A stretch of 46,694 bases of DNA from JAFIEN01 sp051859505. GTDB taxonomy: Bacteria > Pseudomonadota > Alphaproteobacteria > Rhodobacterales > Rhodobacteraceae. The stretch spans positions 1-46,694 of the forward strand of contig JBHYFN010000031.1 of NCBI GenBank assembly GCA_051859505.1, read 5' to 3'. The notes under the pieces are model-generated. The model was not told the origin of the DNA. It saw only the letters and a program-made list of their open reading frames with translations, and made no database searches. Positions 16,862-27,531 of this stretch are shown here, in pieces; position 1 is the first letter of the stretch; each line of letters starts with the position of its first letter. The position numbers and the translations under genes were made by a program.

Positions 16862-17904
16862 CGGCGCGGATCGAGATTGCGGCGATGACCAAGCTTTACG
16901 GGCCGGCCCGGGCGCTTGACGATGTGTCGCTGACGGTCGAGGCGGGGGAATATTGCGTGCTGCTGGGGCCCTCGGGCTGCGGCAAGACCACGCTTCTGAA
17001 CATCATCGGCGGGTTTGCTGACCCCGACGAGGGCGCCCTGCGCATCGGCGGGCGCGAGATGGTAGGGGTGCCGGCTGCGAAGCGGCCCACAACGACGGTG
17101 TTTCAGGATTATGCCCTGTTTCCGCACATGAGCCTTCTGGACAATGTGGGCTTCGGCCTGCGGATGCGGGGCGTGGCGAAAGCCGCCCGCCATGCCCGCG
17201 CGCGCGAGATGCTGGCGCTGGTGGGGCTGACCGGGGCGGATGGCAAGCGGCCGTCCGAGCTTTCGGGCGGGCAACGCCAGCGGGTGGCGCTGGCCCGCGC
17301 GCTGGCGGTCGAACCGGATGTGCTGCTTCTGGACGAACCCCTGGGCGCGCTTGACCTGAACCTGCGGCGCGCGATGCAGGAGGAGTTGAAGGCGATCCAG
17401 CGCCGGGTGGGGGCGACCTTCGTGCATGTGACCCACGATCAGGAAGAGGCGATGGCGATTGCCGACCGGATCGTGGTGATGCGGGGCGGACGGATCGAGG
17501 ATCAGGGCCCGCCCGAACGGGTCTACCGCGAACCCGCCACCCGCTTTGTCGCGGCCTTTCTGGGCGAGACGAATTTCCTGCCCGCGCGGGTGGAGGCTGG
17601 CCGGATGGTGACTCCGCTGGACGACCTCGGCCCCGCAACGGCGCCCGAGGGAGCGGCGCTCACACTCTCGATCCGGCCCGAGCACATCGGCCCCGGCGCC
17701 GCCCATGACCGGCCCGGCCCCTGCGAGGTGATCGAGACGGTGTTCCAGGGCGTCCATCGCAAGGTCACGGTCCGGCCCGAGCGTGCGCCGAACCTTACCC
17801 TGCGCGCGCTGCTGCCGGTCGGGCGGGATGCGAAGCCGGGCGACCGGATCGACCTTGCCCTTGACCCCGACCACCTGACGATCCTGCCGGGAGGCGACAC
17901 ATGA
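16858..17904 (+). CDS. Polyamine-type ABC transporter ATP-binding protein (PotA-like)
   Basis: In this 348-residue protein Walker A is GPSGCGKT (37-44), the Q-loop is TTVFQDYALFPHM, the signature LSGGQRQR, Walker B VLLLDEPLGALD and the switch His is in VHVTHDQEEA. A C-terminal TOBE-type regulatory domain follows (LSIRPEHIGPG, EVIETVFQGVHRKVTV). It drives import through the PotBC-like pair. The start ATG overlaps the permease stop, and its own stop overlaps the start of the next gene (ATGA at 17901-17904), placing the metallo-hydrolase in the same transcript. Confidence 0.94.
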   Translation: MTARIEIAAMTKLYGPARALDDVSLTVEAGEYCVLLGPSGCGKTTLLNIIGGFADPDEGALRIGGREMVGVPAAKRPTTTVFQDYALFPHMSLLDNVGFGLRMRGVAKAARHARAREMLALVGLTGADGKRPSELSGGQRQRVALARALAVEPDVLLLDEPLGALDLNLRRAMQEELKAIQRRVGATFVHVTHDQEEAMAIADRIVVMRGGRIEDQGPPERVYREPATRFVAAFLGETNFLPARVEAGRMVTPLDDLGPATAPEGAALTLSIRPEHIGPGAAHDRPGPCEVIETVFQGVHRKVTVRPERAPNLTLRALLPVGRDAKPGDRIDLALDPDHLTILPGGDT

Positions 17905-18632
17905 TCCGCGCAAAGGCCAGCGACTGGTGGCGCACCACCCCCGTGGGCGACGGCATCACCCTGATCGACGAGCCGCATATCCAGCCCTTCTACCGCTGCA
18001 ACTGCTGGCATATCCGGGGCGGGGACGAGGATCTGCTGGTCGACAGCGGGATGGGGGTGGTGCCCTTGCGCCAATGGGTGCCGCTGGTGACGGAACGCCC
18101 GCTTCTGGCGGTGGCGAGCCATACGCATTTCGACCATATCGGCTGCCATCACGAATTCCCGCACCGCGCCGTGCATCGGGCCGAGGCGCATCTTCTGGCC
18201 GCCCCTTCGCGCAAGGCGACCCTCGCCGATCCCTATGTGACCGACGAGATCTTCGACGCGCTCCCCCCCGAACCCTATGACAGCGCCGCCTATGAGGTGA
18301 CACCCGCCCCGGCGACGCGGATCCTCGAGGATGGGGATATCCTTGCCGCCGGTCCGCGCCGGTTCGAGGTGATCCACACCCCCGGCCACAGCCCCGGCGG
18401 GATCGCGCTTTGGGAGGCAGAGACGGGCGTGCTGATCTCGGGCGATATCGTCTATGACGGGCCGCTGATCGAGGACACCTATCATTCGGACATGGGCGAC
18501 TATATCCGGTCGATGGAGCGGCTGCTGCGCCTGCCGGTGCGGATCGTGCATGGCGGGCATTTCCCAAGCTTTTCGGGCGAAAGGCTGCGCGAGATCATCA
18601 GCGGCTGGCTGAAGGAGAAGGGGGCGGATTGA
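17901..18632 (+). CDS. Metallo-beta-lactamase-fold hydrolase
   Basis: The 243-residue protein has the zinc-binding HTHFDH motif at 74-79 and the later ligands in VIHTPGHSPGG (His), LISGDIVYDG (Asp) and IVHGGHFPSF (His). It has no signal peptide, so it is probably cytoplasmic. The fold covers glyoxalase II, lactonase, amidohydrolase-like and other activities. Its coupling to potA by an ATGA overlap suggests it processes the imported compound or the product of the deiminase-fold enzyme, but nothing in the sequence names the reaction. A strong hairpin follows its stop. Confidence 0.88.
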   Translation: MIRAKASDWWRTTPVGDGITLIDEPHIQPFYRCNCWHIRGGDEDLLVDSGMGVVPLRQWVPLVTERPLLAVASHTHFDHIGCHHEFPHRAVHRAEAHLLAAPSRKATLADPYVTDEIFDALPPEPYDSAAYEVTPAPATRILEDGDILAAGPRRFEVIHTPGHSPGGIALWEAETGVLISGDIVYDGPLIEDTYHSDMGDYIRSMERLLRLPVRIVHGGHFPSFSGERLREIISGWLKEKGAD

Positions 18633-18636
18633 GGTT

Positions 18637-18662
18637 TCAGGGCCGCCCCGGTGCGGCCCTGA
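18637..18662 (+). terminator. Hairpin after the hydrolase operon
   Basis: TCAGGGCCGC (18637-18646) pairs perfectly with GCGGCCCTGA (18653-18662) around a six-base loop, starting four bases after the stop codon. No long U-run follows, so it is a stable 3'-end structure or a weak intrinsic terminator. Confidence 0.6.
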
Positions 18663-18728
18663 ACGCAAAACCACCTCCGGCGCAGGCGAAGACCCGATCC
18701 CGTCCGCCGCAAACGGCAGATTGCCCGA

Positions 18729-18747
18729 CCTGACCTGCGAGGTCAGG
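18729..18747 (-). terminator. Short hairpin at the 3' end of the coxL-like gene
   Basis: CCTGACC (18729-18735) and GGTCAGG (18741-18747) pair around a five-base loop. The stem overlaps the stop codon of the minus-strand gene. Together with the hairpin at 18637-18662 it separates two convergent transcripts. Confidence 0.4.
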
Positions 18748-21073
18748 CCGAGAGTCGCGCCACTTGCGCATTCCCGTCGCCCCTGGCCGCAGCCAGCATC
18801 TCCCAGACGCGCTGGGGGGTGAAGGGCATGTCCACCGCCGTGATCCCCAGCGGCCAGAGCGCATCCTGAACCGCATTGGTCACAGCGGCCAGCGCGCCGA
18901 CGGTGCCCGCCTCGCCGCAGCCCTTCATCCCCATCGGATTGTAAAGCGAGGGCGTCGGTTCCGAGGCGAAGCGCACCCAGGGCATCACATCGGCCCGGGG
19001 CACCGCGTAATCCATGAAGCTCGCGGTCAGAAGCTGGCCTTCCCGGTCATGTGCCACGCGTTCCGTGATCGCCTGCCCGATCCCCTGCGCGACCCCGCCA
19101 TGCACCTGCCCCTCGGCCAGCATCGGATTGATCAGATTGCCGAAATCATCGACCACCGTATAGCGTTCGACCGTCACCACGCCGGTCTCGGGGTCGATCT
19201 CGACCTCGGCCACATGGGCGCCGTTGGGAAAACTGCGGTTCTCAAGCTCGATCGTGGCCGACTGGCGCAGCAGGTCGACCCGGCCATCGGCGCGCGCCAT
19301 CTCGGCCAGTTCGAGCATCGTCGGCGTCAGGTTCGACCCCGGCACCCGGAACCTCTCGTCGTCAAAGCCGATCTCTGCGCCCGCCACGCCCTCCCTTGTG
19401 GCAAGGTAGTCGGTGAAGGCCGCGACCATCGTCCTGACCGTGGCCAGCGTCGCGGTGTTCTGCACCGTGACCGAGCGGGATCCACCGGTGCCGCCGCCCT
19501 TGGGGATCAGGTCGCTGTCGCCCTGCATGACCCGGATCCGCTCGGCCGGGATGCCGGAGTGATCGGCAAGGAACTGGGCATAGACGGTTTCATGCCCCTG
19601 GCCGTTCGACTGGGTGCCNNNNNNNNNNACATGAAGCTCGACCATGCCGTCTTCGCCGAAGACGACGGTGGCGGTCTCTTCCTTGTCGCCCAGAATGCTC
19701 TCGATGTAATAGCACAGGCCCTGCCCGCGCAGCCGCCCCTTCGCCTCCGAAGCGGCGCGGCGACCGGCAAAACCCGCCCGGTCGCTCAGCTCCTCGGCCC
19801 GGTCGAGGACGCGGGCGAAATCGCCCACGTCATAGGGCATGCCGGTGGCCGAGACATAGGGAAACTGGTCCGGCCGGATGAAGTTGATCCGCCGCAGCTC
19901 CCACGGGTCGATCCCCATGACCCGTGCGGCGTGATCCATCGAACGCTCGAGCGCGAAGATCGCCTCGGGCCGCCCCGCGCCCCGATAGGCATCGACAGGG
20001 GTGGTGTTGGTATAGACGCCCTTCACCGCGAGCGAGACCTTCTGCAGGTCATAGGTGCCCGGCATCACCTTGGCGAAAAGGCTGGTCTGAATCTCCTGCG
20101 CGAATTGCGAGTTGTAGGCGCCAAGATTGGCCACCGACTCGACCGAATAGGCCAGCAGGCGGTGATCGGCGTCGAAGGCCAGCACGGTATCGGACCAGAG
20201 GTCGCGCCCGGCATTGTCCGACAGCATCGCCTCGGTCCGCTCCGACATCCAGTGAACCGGGCGGTCGACCATCCGCGCCGCCTGCGCCACGGCGATCATC
20301 TCGGGATAGCTCATCCCCTTCATCCCGAAGCCGCCGCCCACATCCGGCGTCGTGACCCGCACATCCGCGGGGGCCAGGCCCAGATGGCGGCAGAGGATCT
20401 CTTTCGGGCCCCAGACCCCCTGCGCGCTGACACCCACATGCAGCCGCCCATCCTCCATCGCGGCAGTGACGCCGCGCGGCTCCATCGAGGCGACGATCAC
20501 CCGGTTGTCGGGCACCCGCAGCCGGATCACATGGGCCGCCCCCGCCATCGCCGCATCGACCGCCGCCTTGTCGCCAAGGGCGAAATCGAAGGCCAGGTTG
20601 TCGGCCACGCCGTCATGCAGCGGCAGACCACCGACCGCGGTTTCGACATGGGCGGGCAGCGTCTCGATCTCGAGCCCGATCAGCTCGGCGGCATCCTTGG
20701 CGGTGGCCAGATCCTCGGCCACGATCAGGGCAATCGCCTCGCCGACGAAACGCACCTTGCCCCGCGCGAGGATCGGGCGTTCGGGATGGGCGCCGCGCGA
20801 TCCGTCGCGGTTCTTCACGCGTTCGGCCTTCATGTCCATCCGCACACCCGCCGCCACCAGATCCTCGGCCGTGAGGACAAGGTGAACCCCGGGCAGATCC
20901 CGGGCGGCGGTCACATCCAGCTCGGTGATCCGGCCATGCGCCACGGTCGAGCGCAGGAAATAGGCCGCAAGCCGGCCCTCCGGGGCGGCATCGTCCAGAT
21001 ACCGGCCCTGTCCCGTCAGAAACCGCAGATCCTCGGTCCGCTTGACCGACCGCCCCTTGCCAAATCCGTCCAT
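18743..21073 (-). CDS. Molybdopterin-binding large subunit, xanthine oxidase family (form-II CoxL-like); contains a 10-N gap
   Basis: This protein of about 776 residues resembles the large subunit of aerobic carbon-monoxide dehydrogenase and related molybdenum hydroxylases. GKGRSVKRTEDLRFLTGQGRY opens the protein, TPDVGGGFGMK is a cofactor-binding segment, and DAYRGAGRPEA (361-371) is the form-II active-site loop; form-I CO dehydrogenases have a Cys-containing AYxCSFR loop. GCGEAG near 718 holds the catalytic Glu. It therefore probably oxidises an unknown organic substrate rather than CO. The FAD and iron-sulfur subunits are not adjacent, so it is an orphan here. Ten Ns at 19619-19628 interrupt it before GTQSNGQGHE, with the frame intact on both sides. 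The start at 21073 is the natural MDGFGKG N-terminus. Confidence 0.88.
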   Translation of the reverse strand: MDGFGKGRSVKRTEDLRFLTGQGRYLDDAAPEGRLAAYFLRSTVAHGRITELDVTAARDLPGVHLVLTAEDLVAAGVRMDMKAERVKNRDGSRGAHPERPILARGKVRFVGEAIALIVAEDLATAKDAAELIGLEIETLPAHVETAVGGLPLHDGVADNLAFDFALGDKAAVDAAMAGAAHVIRLRVPDNRVIVASMEPRGVTAAMEDGRLHVGVSAQGVWGPKEILCRHLGLAPADVRVTTPDVGGGFGMKGMSYPEMIAVAQAARMVDRPVHWMSERTEAMLSDNAGRDLWSDTVLAFDADHRLLAYSVESVANLGAYNSQFAQEIQTSLFAKVMPGTYDLQKVSLAVKGVYTNTTPVDAYRGAGRPEAIFALERSMDHAARVMGIDPWELRRINFIRPDQFPYVSATGMPYDVGDFARVLDRAEELSDRAGFAGRRAASEAKGRLRGQGLCYYIESILGDKEETATVVFGEDGMVELHXXXXGTQSNGQGHETVYAQFLADHSGIPAERIRVMQGDSDLIPKGGGTGGSRSVTVQNTATLATVRTMVAAFTDYLATREGVAGAEIGFDDERFRVPGSNLTPTMLELAEMARADGRVDLLRQSATIELENRSFPNGAHVAEVEIDPETGVVTVERYTVVDDFGNLINPMLAEGQVHGGVAQGIGQAITERVAHDREGQLLTASFMDYAVPRADVMPWVRFASEPTPSLYNPMGMKGCGEAGTVGALAAVTNAVQDALWPLGITAVDMPFTPQRVWEMLAAARGDGNAQVARLSA
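19619..19628. other. Assembly gap of ten Ns inside the coxL-like gene
   Basis: Ten Ns lie between codons for VELH and GTQ on the minus strand, after the bases GT. Family members usually have a single residue at this place (VELHxGTQ), so one base between GT and GGC would restore VELHVGTQ. The other nine Ns are probably filler. Confidence 0.85.
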
Positions 21074-21152
21074 CGTCGTCCCTCCGAAACACGGCTAACC
21101 CTAGTTGCCGGTTGCCCGGTGTCCAGACGCCCTTTTCCTTTCACCGGCCTTT

Positions 21153-21200
21153 CGCTATCCCTGCGCCGTTGCAAGCGGGGCCGTCACGGAAGGGATAGCG
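21153..21200 (+). promoter_or_regulatory. valS leader inverted repeat covering the ribosome-binding site
   Basis: CGCTATCCCT (21153-21162) is the exact reverse complement of AGGGATAGCG (21191-21200), which ends one base before the valS ATG at 21202. The right arm contains AGGGA, the only Shine-Dalgarno-like sequence. The 10-bp stem with a 28-base loop would hide it. The structure is inferred from the bases; regulation is not shown. Confidence 0.5.
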
Positions 21201-21201
21201 C

Positions 21202-24105
<2,904 letters not shown>

Positions 24106-24116
24106 CCGGTCCCAGA

Positions 24117-24188
24117 GCGGAAATTTGCAAAATTTCCGCCCCCCTGACGCTTGTCAGGGGGGATTGGAGGATTTTTGCAAAATCCTCC
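24117..24188. terminator. Three successive hairpins between valS and metF (bidirectional terminator region)
   Basis: Stem 1: GCGGAAATTT (24117-24126) with AAATTTCCGC (24130-24139). Stem 2: CCCCCCTGAC (24139-24148) with GTCAGGGGGG (24153-24162). Stem 3: GGAGGATTTT (24166-24175) with AAAATCCTCC (24179-24188). They fill the 98-base gap between the convergent valS and metF genes. Stems 1 and 3 have AT-rich tops around a central GCA or TGC and read alike on both strands, so they could end both transcripts. Confidence 0.75.
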
Positions 24189-24203
24189 TTGGCCGCCGGG
24201 CGC

Positions 24204-25070
24204 TCAGGCCACTTCCTGCAGCGCCGCCTTCGGCACGATCCCCAGCGCATGGCACACGTCCCGCGTCAGGTCCGGCTTGTTGAGCGTATAGAAATGCAGA
24301 TGCTCCACCCCCCCCTCGATCAGCCGGTCGCAAAGCGAGGTCGCCACCGCCACGGCCAGAAGATCGGCCGACCCGTCGCGCGTGGCATTCTCGAAGGCGG
24401 TCACGGTCGAGGGCGGGATGGTCGTGCCGCAGGATGCCGCGAATTTCTGCGCCCCCACCCAATTCTCGATCGGCAGGATGCCGGGGATGATCGGGGCCGT
24501 GATTCCGGCCGCCGCACAGGCATCGCGGAAGCGGAAGAAGGTCTCCGGCTGGAAGAAGAACTGCGTGATGGCCGAAGTCGCGCCCGCGTCGATCTTGCGC
24601 TTGAGGTGGTCCACATCGGCCCGCACATCCGCCGCCTCGGGGTGAGGTTCGGGATAGGCGCCGACGCGGATGGTGAACCTGCCCGTCGCCGCCAGCGCCT
24701 CGACCAGGTCGACCGACCCGGCAAAGCCCTCGGGATGCGGCCGGAAGGCGCCCGTCCCCTTCGGCGGATCGCCCCGCAGGGCCACGATCTCGGTCACGCC
24801 CACCTCGGCATAGCTTTCGGCGATGGCCATCGTCTCGGCCTTCGTCGCATTCACGCAGGTCAGATGCGCCGCGACCCTCAGCCCGCTGGTCTTGTGGATC
24901 GTGCCCACCGCCTCATGCGTGAGCGCGCGCGTCGTGCCGCCCGCCCCATAAGTGACCGAGACGAAGTCGGGCGCCAGCGGGGCCAGCGTGTTCACGCAGT
25001 CCCAAAGGCGGAACGATCCTTCAAGGTTCTTCGGCGGGAAGAATTCGAAACTGACGGCAGGACGGGGCAT
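24204..25070 (-). CDS. metF: 5,10-methylenetetrahydrofolate reductase (MetF)
   Basis: The 288-residue TIM-barrel flavoprotein makes 5-methyltetrahydrofolate for methionine synthesis. VSFEFFPPKN at the N-terminus carries the catalytic Glu; SVTYGAGG, AHLTCVN, ALRGDPP and ITQFFF(Q) with the conserved Gln are the standard folate- and FAD-contact segments. I chose the ATG at 25068-25070 since GGAG lies six bases upstream and the family begins here; a longer frame to 25103 exists but has no ribosome-binding site. It is divergent from a MetR-like gene, with palindromic TGAG/CTCA-type sites in the 87-base gap, so MetR control with homocysteine as co-inducer is likely. Confidence 0.96.
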   Translation of the reverse strand: MPRPAVSFEFFPPKNLEGSFRLWDCVNTLAPLAPDFVSVTYGAGGTTRALTHEAVGTIHKTSGLRVAAHLTCVNATKAETMAIAESYAEVGVTEIVALRGDPPKGTGAFRPHPEGFAGSVDLVEALAATGRFTIRVGAYPEPHPEAADVRADVDHLKRKIDAGATSAITQFFFQPETFFRFRDACAAAGITAPIIPGILPIENWVGAQKFAASCGTTIPPSTVTAFENATRDGSADLLAVAVATSLCDRLIEGGVEHLHFYTLNKPDLTRDVCHALGIVPKAALQEVA

Positions 25071-25114
25071 CGGAGACTCCTTCAACTCCGGGCCTTGTCG
25101 CATGCGCGTCGACG

Positions 25115-25160
25115 TGAGACAAACTCATAACCTTCACCAAGATCATGAGCCTGGTTCATG
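25115..25160. promoter_or_regulatory. Candidate MetR-binding sites between metF and metR
   Basis: TGAGACAAACTCA (25115-25127) has TGAG/CTCA arms, and TGAGCCTGGTTCA (25146-25158) has TGA/TCA arms ending on the metR start codon. Both resemble MetR sites (TGAA-N5-TTCA in enterobacteria) with changes in one arm position. The assignment relies on gene context. Confidence 0.5.
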
Positions 25161-26063
25161 CATATCGAGTTCCGCCACCTGCGCACGATCAAGGCGATCC
25201 ATGATACCGGCGGCCTGGCGCGCGCGGCCGAGCAGCTTGGGATAACGCAATCGGCGCTGTCGCATCAGATCAAGGGGATCGAGGATCAGGCCGGGGTAGA
25301 GCTCTTCGTGCGCCGCTCCAAACCCCTGAAACTGTCGGCCGCGGGGATGAAACTGCTGGCCGCGGCCGAGGCGATCCTGCCGCAGGTCGCGGCGCTGGAG
25401 GCGGAGTTTGCGGGCCTGGTGCAGGGACGGGCGGGGCGGCTGCATATCGCCATCGAATGCCATGCCTGTTTCGAATGGCTGTTTCCCGTGCTCGAGGCCT
25501 TCCGCAAGGCCTGGCCCGATGTGGATGTGGACATCCGCCCGGGCCTTGCCTTCGACGCCCTGCCGGCGCTGCGACGTGAAGAGGTGGATGTCGTCATCTC
25601 GTCCGACCCCGAGACCCTGAACGGCACCGATTTCACCCCGCTTTTCGACTATGAACCCGTATTCGTCGCCTCATCGCAGCATCCGCTTGCCGCCCGGCAG
25701 ACGATCGAGGCCGAGGATTTCCGCGGCCAGACCCTGATCACCTATCCGGTGGACCGGGCGCGGCTGGATGTGTTTTCGCAGCTGCTGACACCGGCCAAGG
25801 TCGAACCTGCCGCGATCCGGCAGGTCGAGCTGACGGCGGTGATCCTGCTTCTGGTCGCCTCGAACCGGGGGGTTGCGGTTCTGCCGGACTGGGTGGTGCG
25901 ACAGGTGCGCTACAATTCCGACTACGTGACCCGACGGCTGACGGCCAAGGGCATCACCCGCCGCCTTTATGCCGCGACCCGAACCGAGGATACCCAACGC
26001 CCCTACATGGCGCACCTGATCCGGCTGGCCCGCCAAGAAGCGGTAAAGCTGCAGCGTTCCTGA
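25158..26063 (+). CDS. metR: LysR-family regulator, probable MetR
   Basis: In this 301-residue protein the N-terminus MHIEFRHLRTIKAIHDTGGLARAAEQLGITQ (given in parts: HLRTIKAIHDTG, AAEQLGITQSALSHQI) is the HTH of MetR-type LysR proteins, followed by the effector domain (GRLHIAIECHACFEWLFPVLEAF), which in MetR binds homocysteine. It is divergent from metF. The ATG at 25158 has no clear Shine-Dalgarno and lies inside the second palindromic site, so the protein could repress its own synthesis. No other methionine gene is in the window; the MetR call rests on the ECHxCFEWL segment and the metF pairing. Confidence 0.88.
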   Translation: MHIEFRHLRTIKAIHDTGGLARAAEQLGITQSALSHQIKGIEDQAGVELFVRRSKPLKLSAAGMKLLAAAEAILPQVAALEAEFAGLVQGRAGRLHIAIECHACFEWLFPVLEAFRKAWPDVDVDIRPGLAFDALPALRREEVDVVISSDPETLNGTDFTPLFDYEPVFVASSQHPLAARQTIEAEDFRGQTLITYPVDRARLDVFSQLLTPAKVEPAAIRQVELTAVILLLVASNRGVAVLPDWVVRQVRYNSDYVTRRLTAKGITRRLYAATRTEDTQRPYMAHLIRLARQEAVKLQRS

Positions 26064-26141
26064 ATCGTCAGGGCCCTCTGGTTGGTGGACAGGCATGGAC
26101 CCTTGCCATCCACCCCCTTCGGCGGATAGAGAGCGCGAAAC

Positions 26142-26231
26142 GGAGCGGTGGCCGAGTGGTCGAAGGCGCACGCCTGGAAAGTGTGTAGGCGGGGAACCGT
26201 CTCGAGGGTTCGAATCCCTCTCGCTCCGCCA
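26142..26231 (+). tRNA. tRNA-Ser (anticodon GGA)
   Basis: It starts GGAGCGGTGGCCGAGTGG and ends GGTTCGAATCCCTCTCGCTCC, then G and an encoded CCA (26229-26231). The anticodon loop CTGGAAA gives anticodon GGA. The long variable arm is the serine type. Its 3' end marks the start of the accessory region that runs to the end of the window. Confidence 0.97.
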
Positions 26232-26516
26232 GATAACCTATTGAAAAGTTTCTCCCAATCCGGATCCGGCCGGATTTCCTCGTTGTTTTCGAGGGTTGTG
26301 CGGGTGGGGCTGAGCACTTGCCCCGTCGCCAGGAGGCTTGGAAGCGGTCTCTGAGGGCCAGTATTCTCCGGACCTCATGACTGCGCCTATTTGGTGTATT
26401 TCTTGCAAGTAATTGAAAGTGTAGAACTTTTTGAGAGCGTCCGCTAAGCAGTTCGACGTGGGTGGCGTTCAGCGAGATGGAACAGAAATCCAACTTGCTA
26501 CCGCCTTTGAGCGGCC
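26232..26516. other. AT-richer non-coding stretch after tRNA-Ser(GGA)
   Basis: There is no supported gene in these 285 bases. Base composition falls below that of the preceding core genes (for example around 26385-26440), as is common just inside an integrated element. I saw no second copy of the tRNA 3' end within the window that would mark the far attachment site. Confidence 0.5.
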
Positions 26517-27455
26517 TCACTGCGAGGCGCAGTCTGATATGCCCTGAGAGGCTTCCCAGTCCGCGTAGTTGCGCCCGTCCGGGAGCTTCCACAGGATCCG
26601 GCCATTAGCGCTCGCACCAATGACGGCCGCAGCCGCGGCAGAGGCAGACGTGAAGCTGTAGGCGCTTGTGAAGACAAGAAAATCGCCTTCCTCGCGGAGG
26701 ACGCCCTTCTCAACAAGGGTGTTCCGGAGCGTGACCGTCCCCCTCGGTATCGTTCGCGTCGTCCGGACCCTTGCCCTCGAACCTGCTGTGACGACGAAAT
26801 CCCCGGAGGGCCCAATCTCCATCTCTGCCGCGAAGCCGTCGCCTCGGAAGAAGAACCGAGGGCTTTCATGGATTTCAGCCTCTGGCAGTTCTCGCCCTGT
26901 GATCTGCTCCTGCGCACGACCGCGGACTTCTCGGAAGAGATCCCAGCCGAGGGCTCCAACCAGCGTTTTTGTCTGATCCACGAACTCGTCCATGGCTGCG
27001 CGGTCGGGGAGTGGTAGCTTGCCCGCGTCGTCGGACGGCGTGCGCGTGTTGGGCAGGGTCCAACGGGGATTGCTAACGACGCCCCGGATCAGGCAGGCTT
27101 CGACATAACGCGCGTGGCTCTTGGTCAGGTTCTCGTCCTTGCTGATCAGCACGACCGTGTCGGTCCAGAATCCTTTGGCATCGCGACCGGCCTCATTCGA
27201 GTTGTGATACGATAGGCGAGCGCCGACGCCTTCGGACTCTCCGATATATGCAAGCTGCCTGTCTTGCGCGTCTTCATCGGCGCCGATGAGGATGTAGACG
27301 CCTGGCCGTTCGATCTCGGGAAATGCTTCCCGAACCCGACGTAGCTGATTGCGTCGAAAGGCAATGGCTTGGATCGTTGACATCGAGATCTGCGCCACCC
27401 GAATGCCGTTCGGATCGCCGTCGAGAAGGAAAATGTTGATCGAGCGGGGCTTCAT
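26517..27455 (-). CDS. GIY-YIG nuclease-domain protein
   Basis: The 312-residue protein has GVYILIGADE and AYIGESEGVGARLSYH near residues 50-80 as the GIY and YIG halves, then HARYVEACLI with the expected conserved Glu region, which together outline a GIY-YIG endonuclease domain. The C-terminal third (FFRGDGFAAEMEIG, SGDFVVTAGSRARV, RNTLVEKGVL) looks like a DUF4357-type domain often attached to such nucleases. The substrate is unknown. I chose the ATG at 27453-27455; a TTG 12 bases upstream is possible. It is the last gene of the minus-strand island half, 76 bases after the YgjP-like gene, so it may belong to the same defence cluster. Confidence 0.8.
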   Translation of the reverse strand: MKPRSINIFLLDGDPNGIRVAQISMSTIQAIAFRRNQLRRVREAFPEIERPGVYILIGADEDAQDRQLAYIGESEGVGARLSYHNSNEAGRDAKGFWTDTVVLISKDENLTKSHARYVEACLIRGVVSNPRWTLPNTRTPSDDAGKLPLPDRAAMDEFVDQTKTLVGALGWDLFREVRGRAQEQITGRELPEAEIHESPRFFFRGDGFAAEMEIGPSGDFVVTAGSRARVRTTRTIPRGTVTLRNTLVEKGVLREEGDFLVFTSAYSFTSASAAAAAVIGASANGRILWKLPDGRNYADWEASQGISDCASQ

Positions 27456-27531
27456 GAAGGTGACCAAACGAGTGAATTATGCGCCAATTTAGAAAGGGCG
27501 TGAAAGAACACATGATTTAGTGCCAATGTGT

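Noticed and set aside
26207..26231. tRNA-Ser(GGA) 3' end as an att core
   Set aside because: A second copy is needed and none was seen in the window, so no attachment site is listed.
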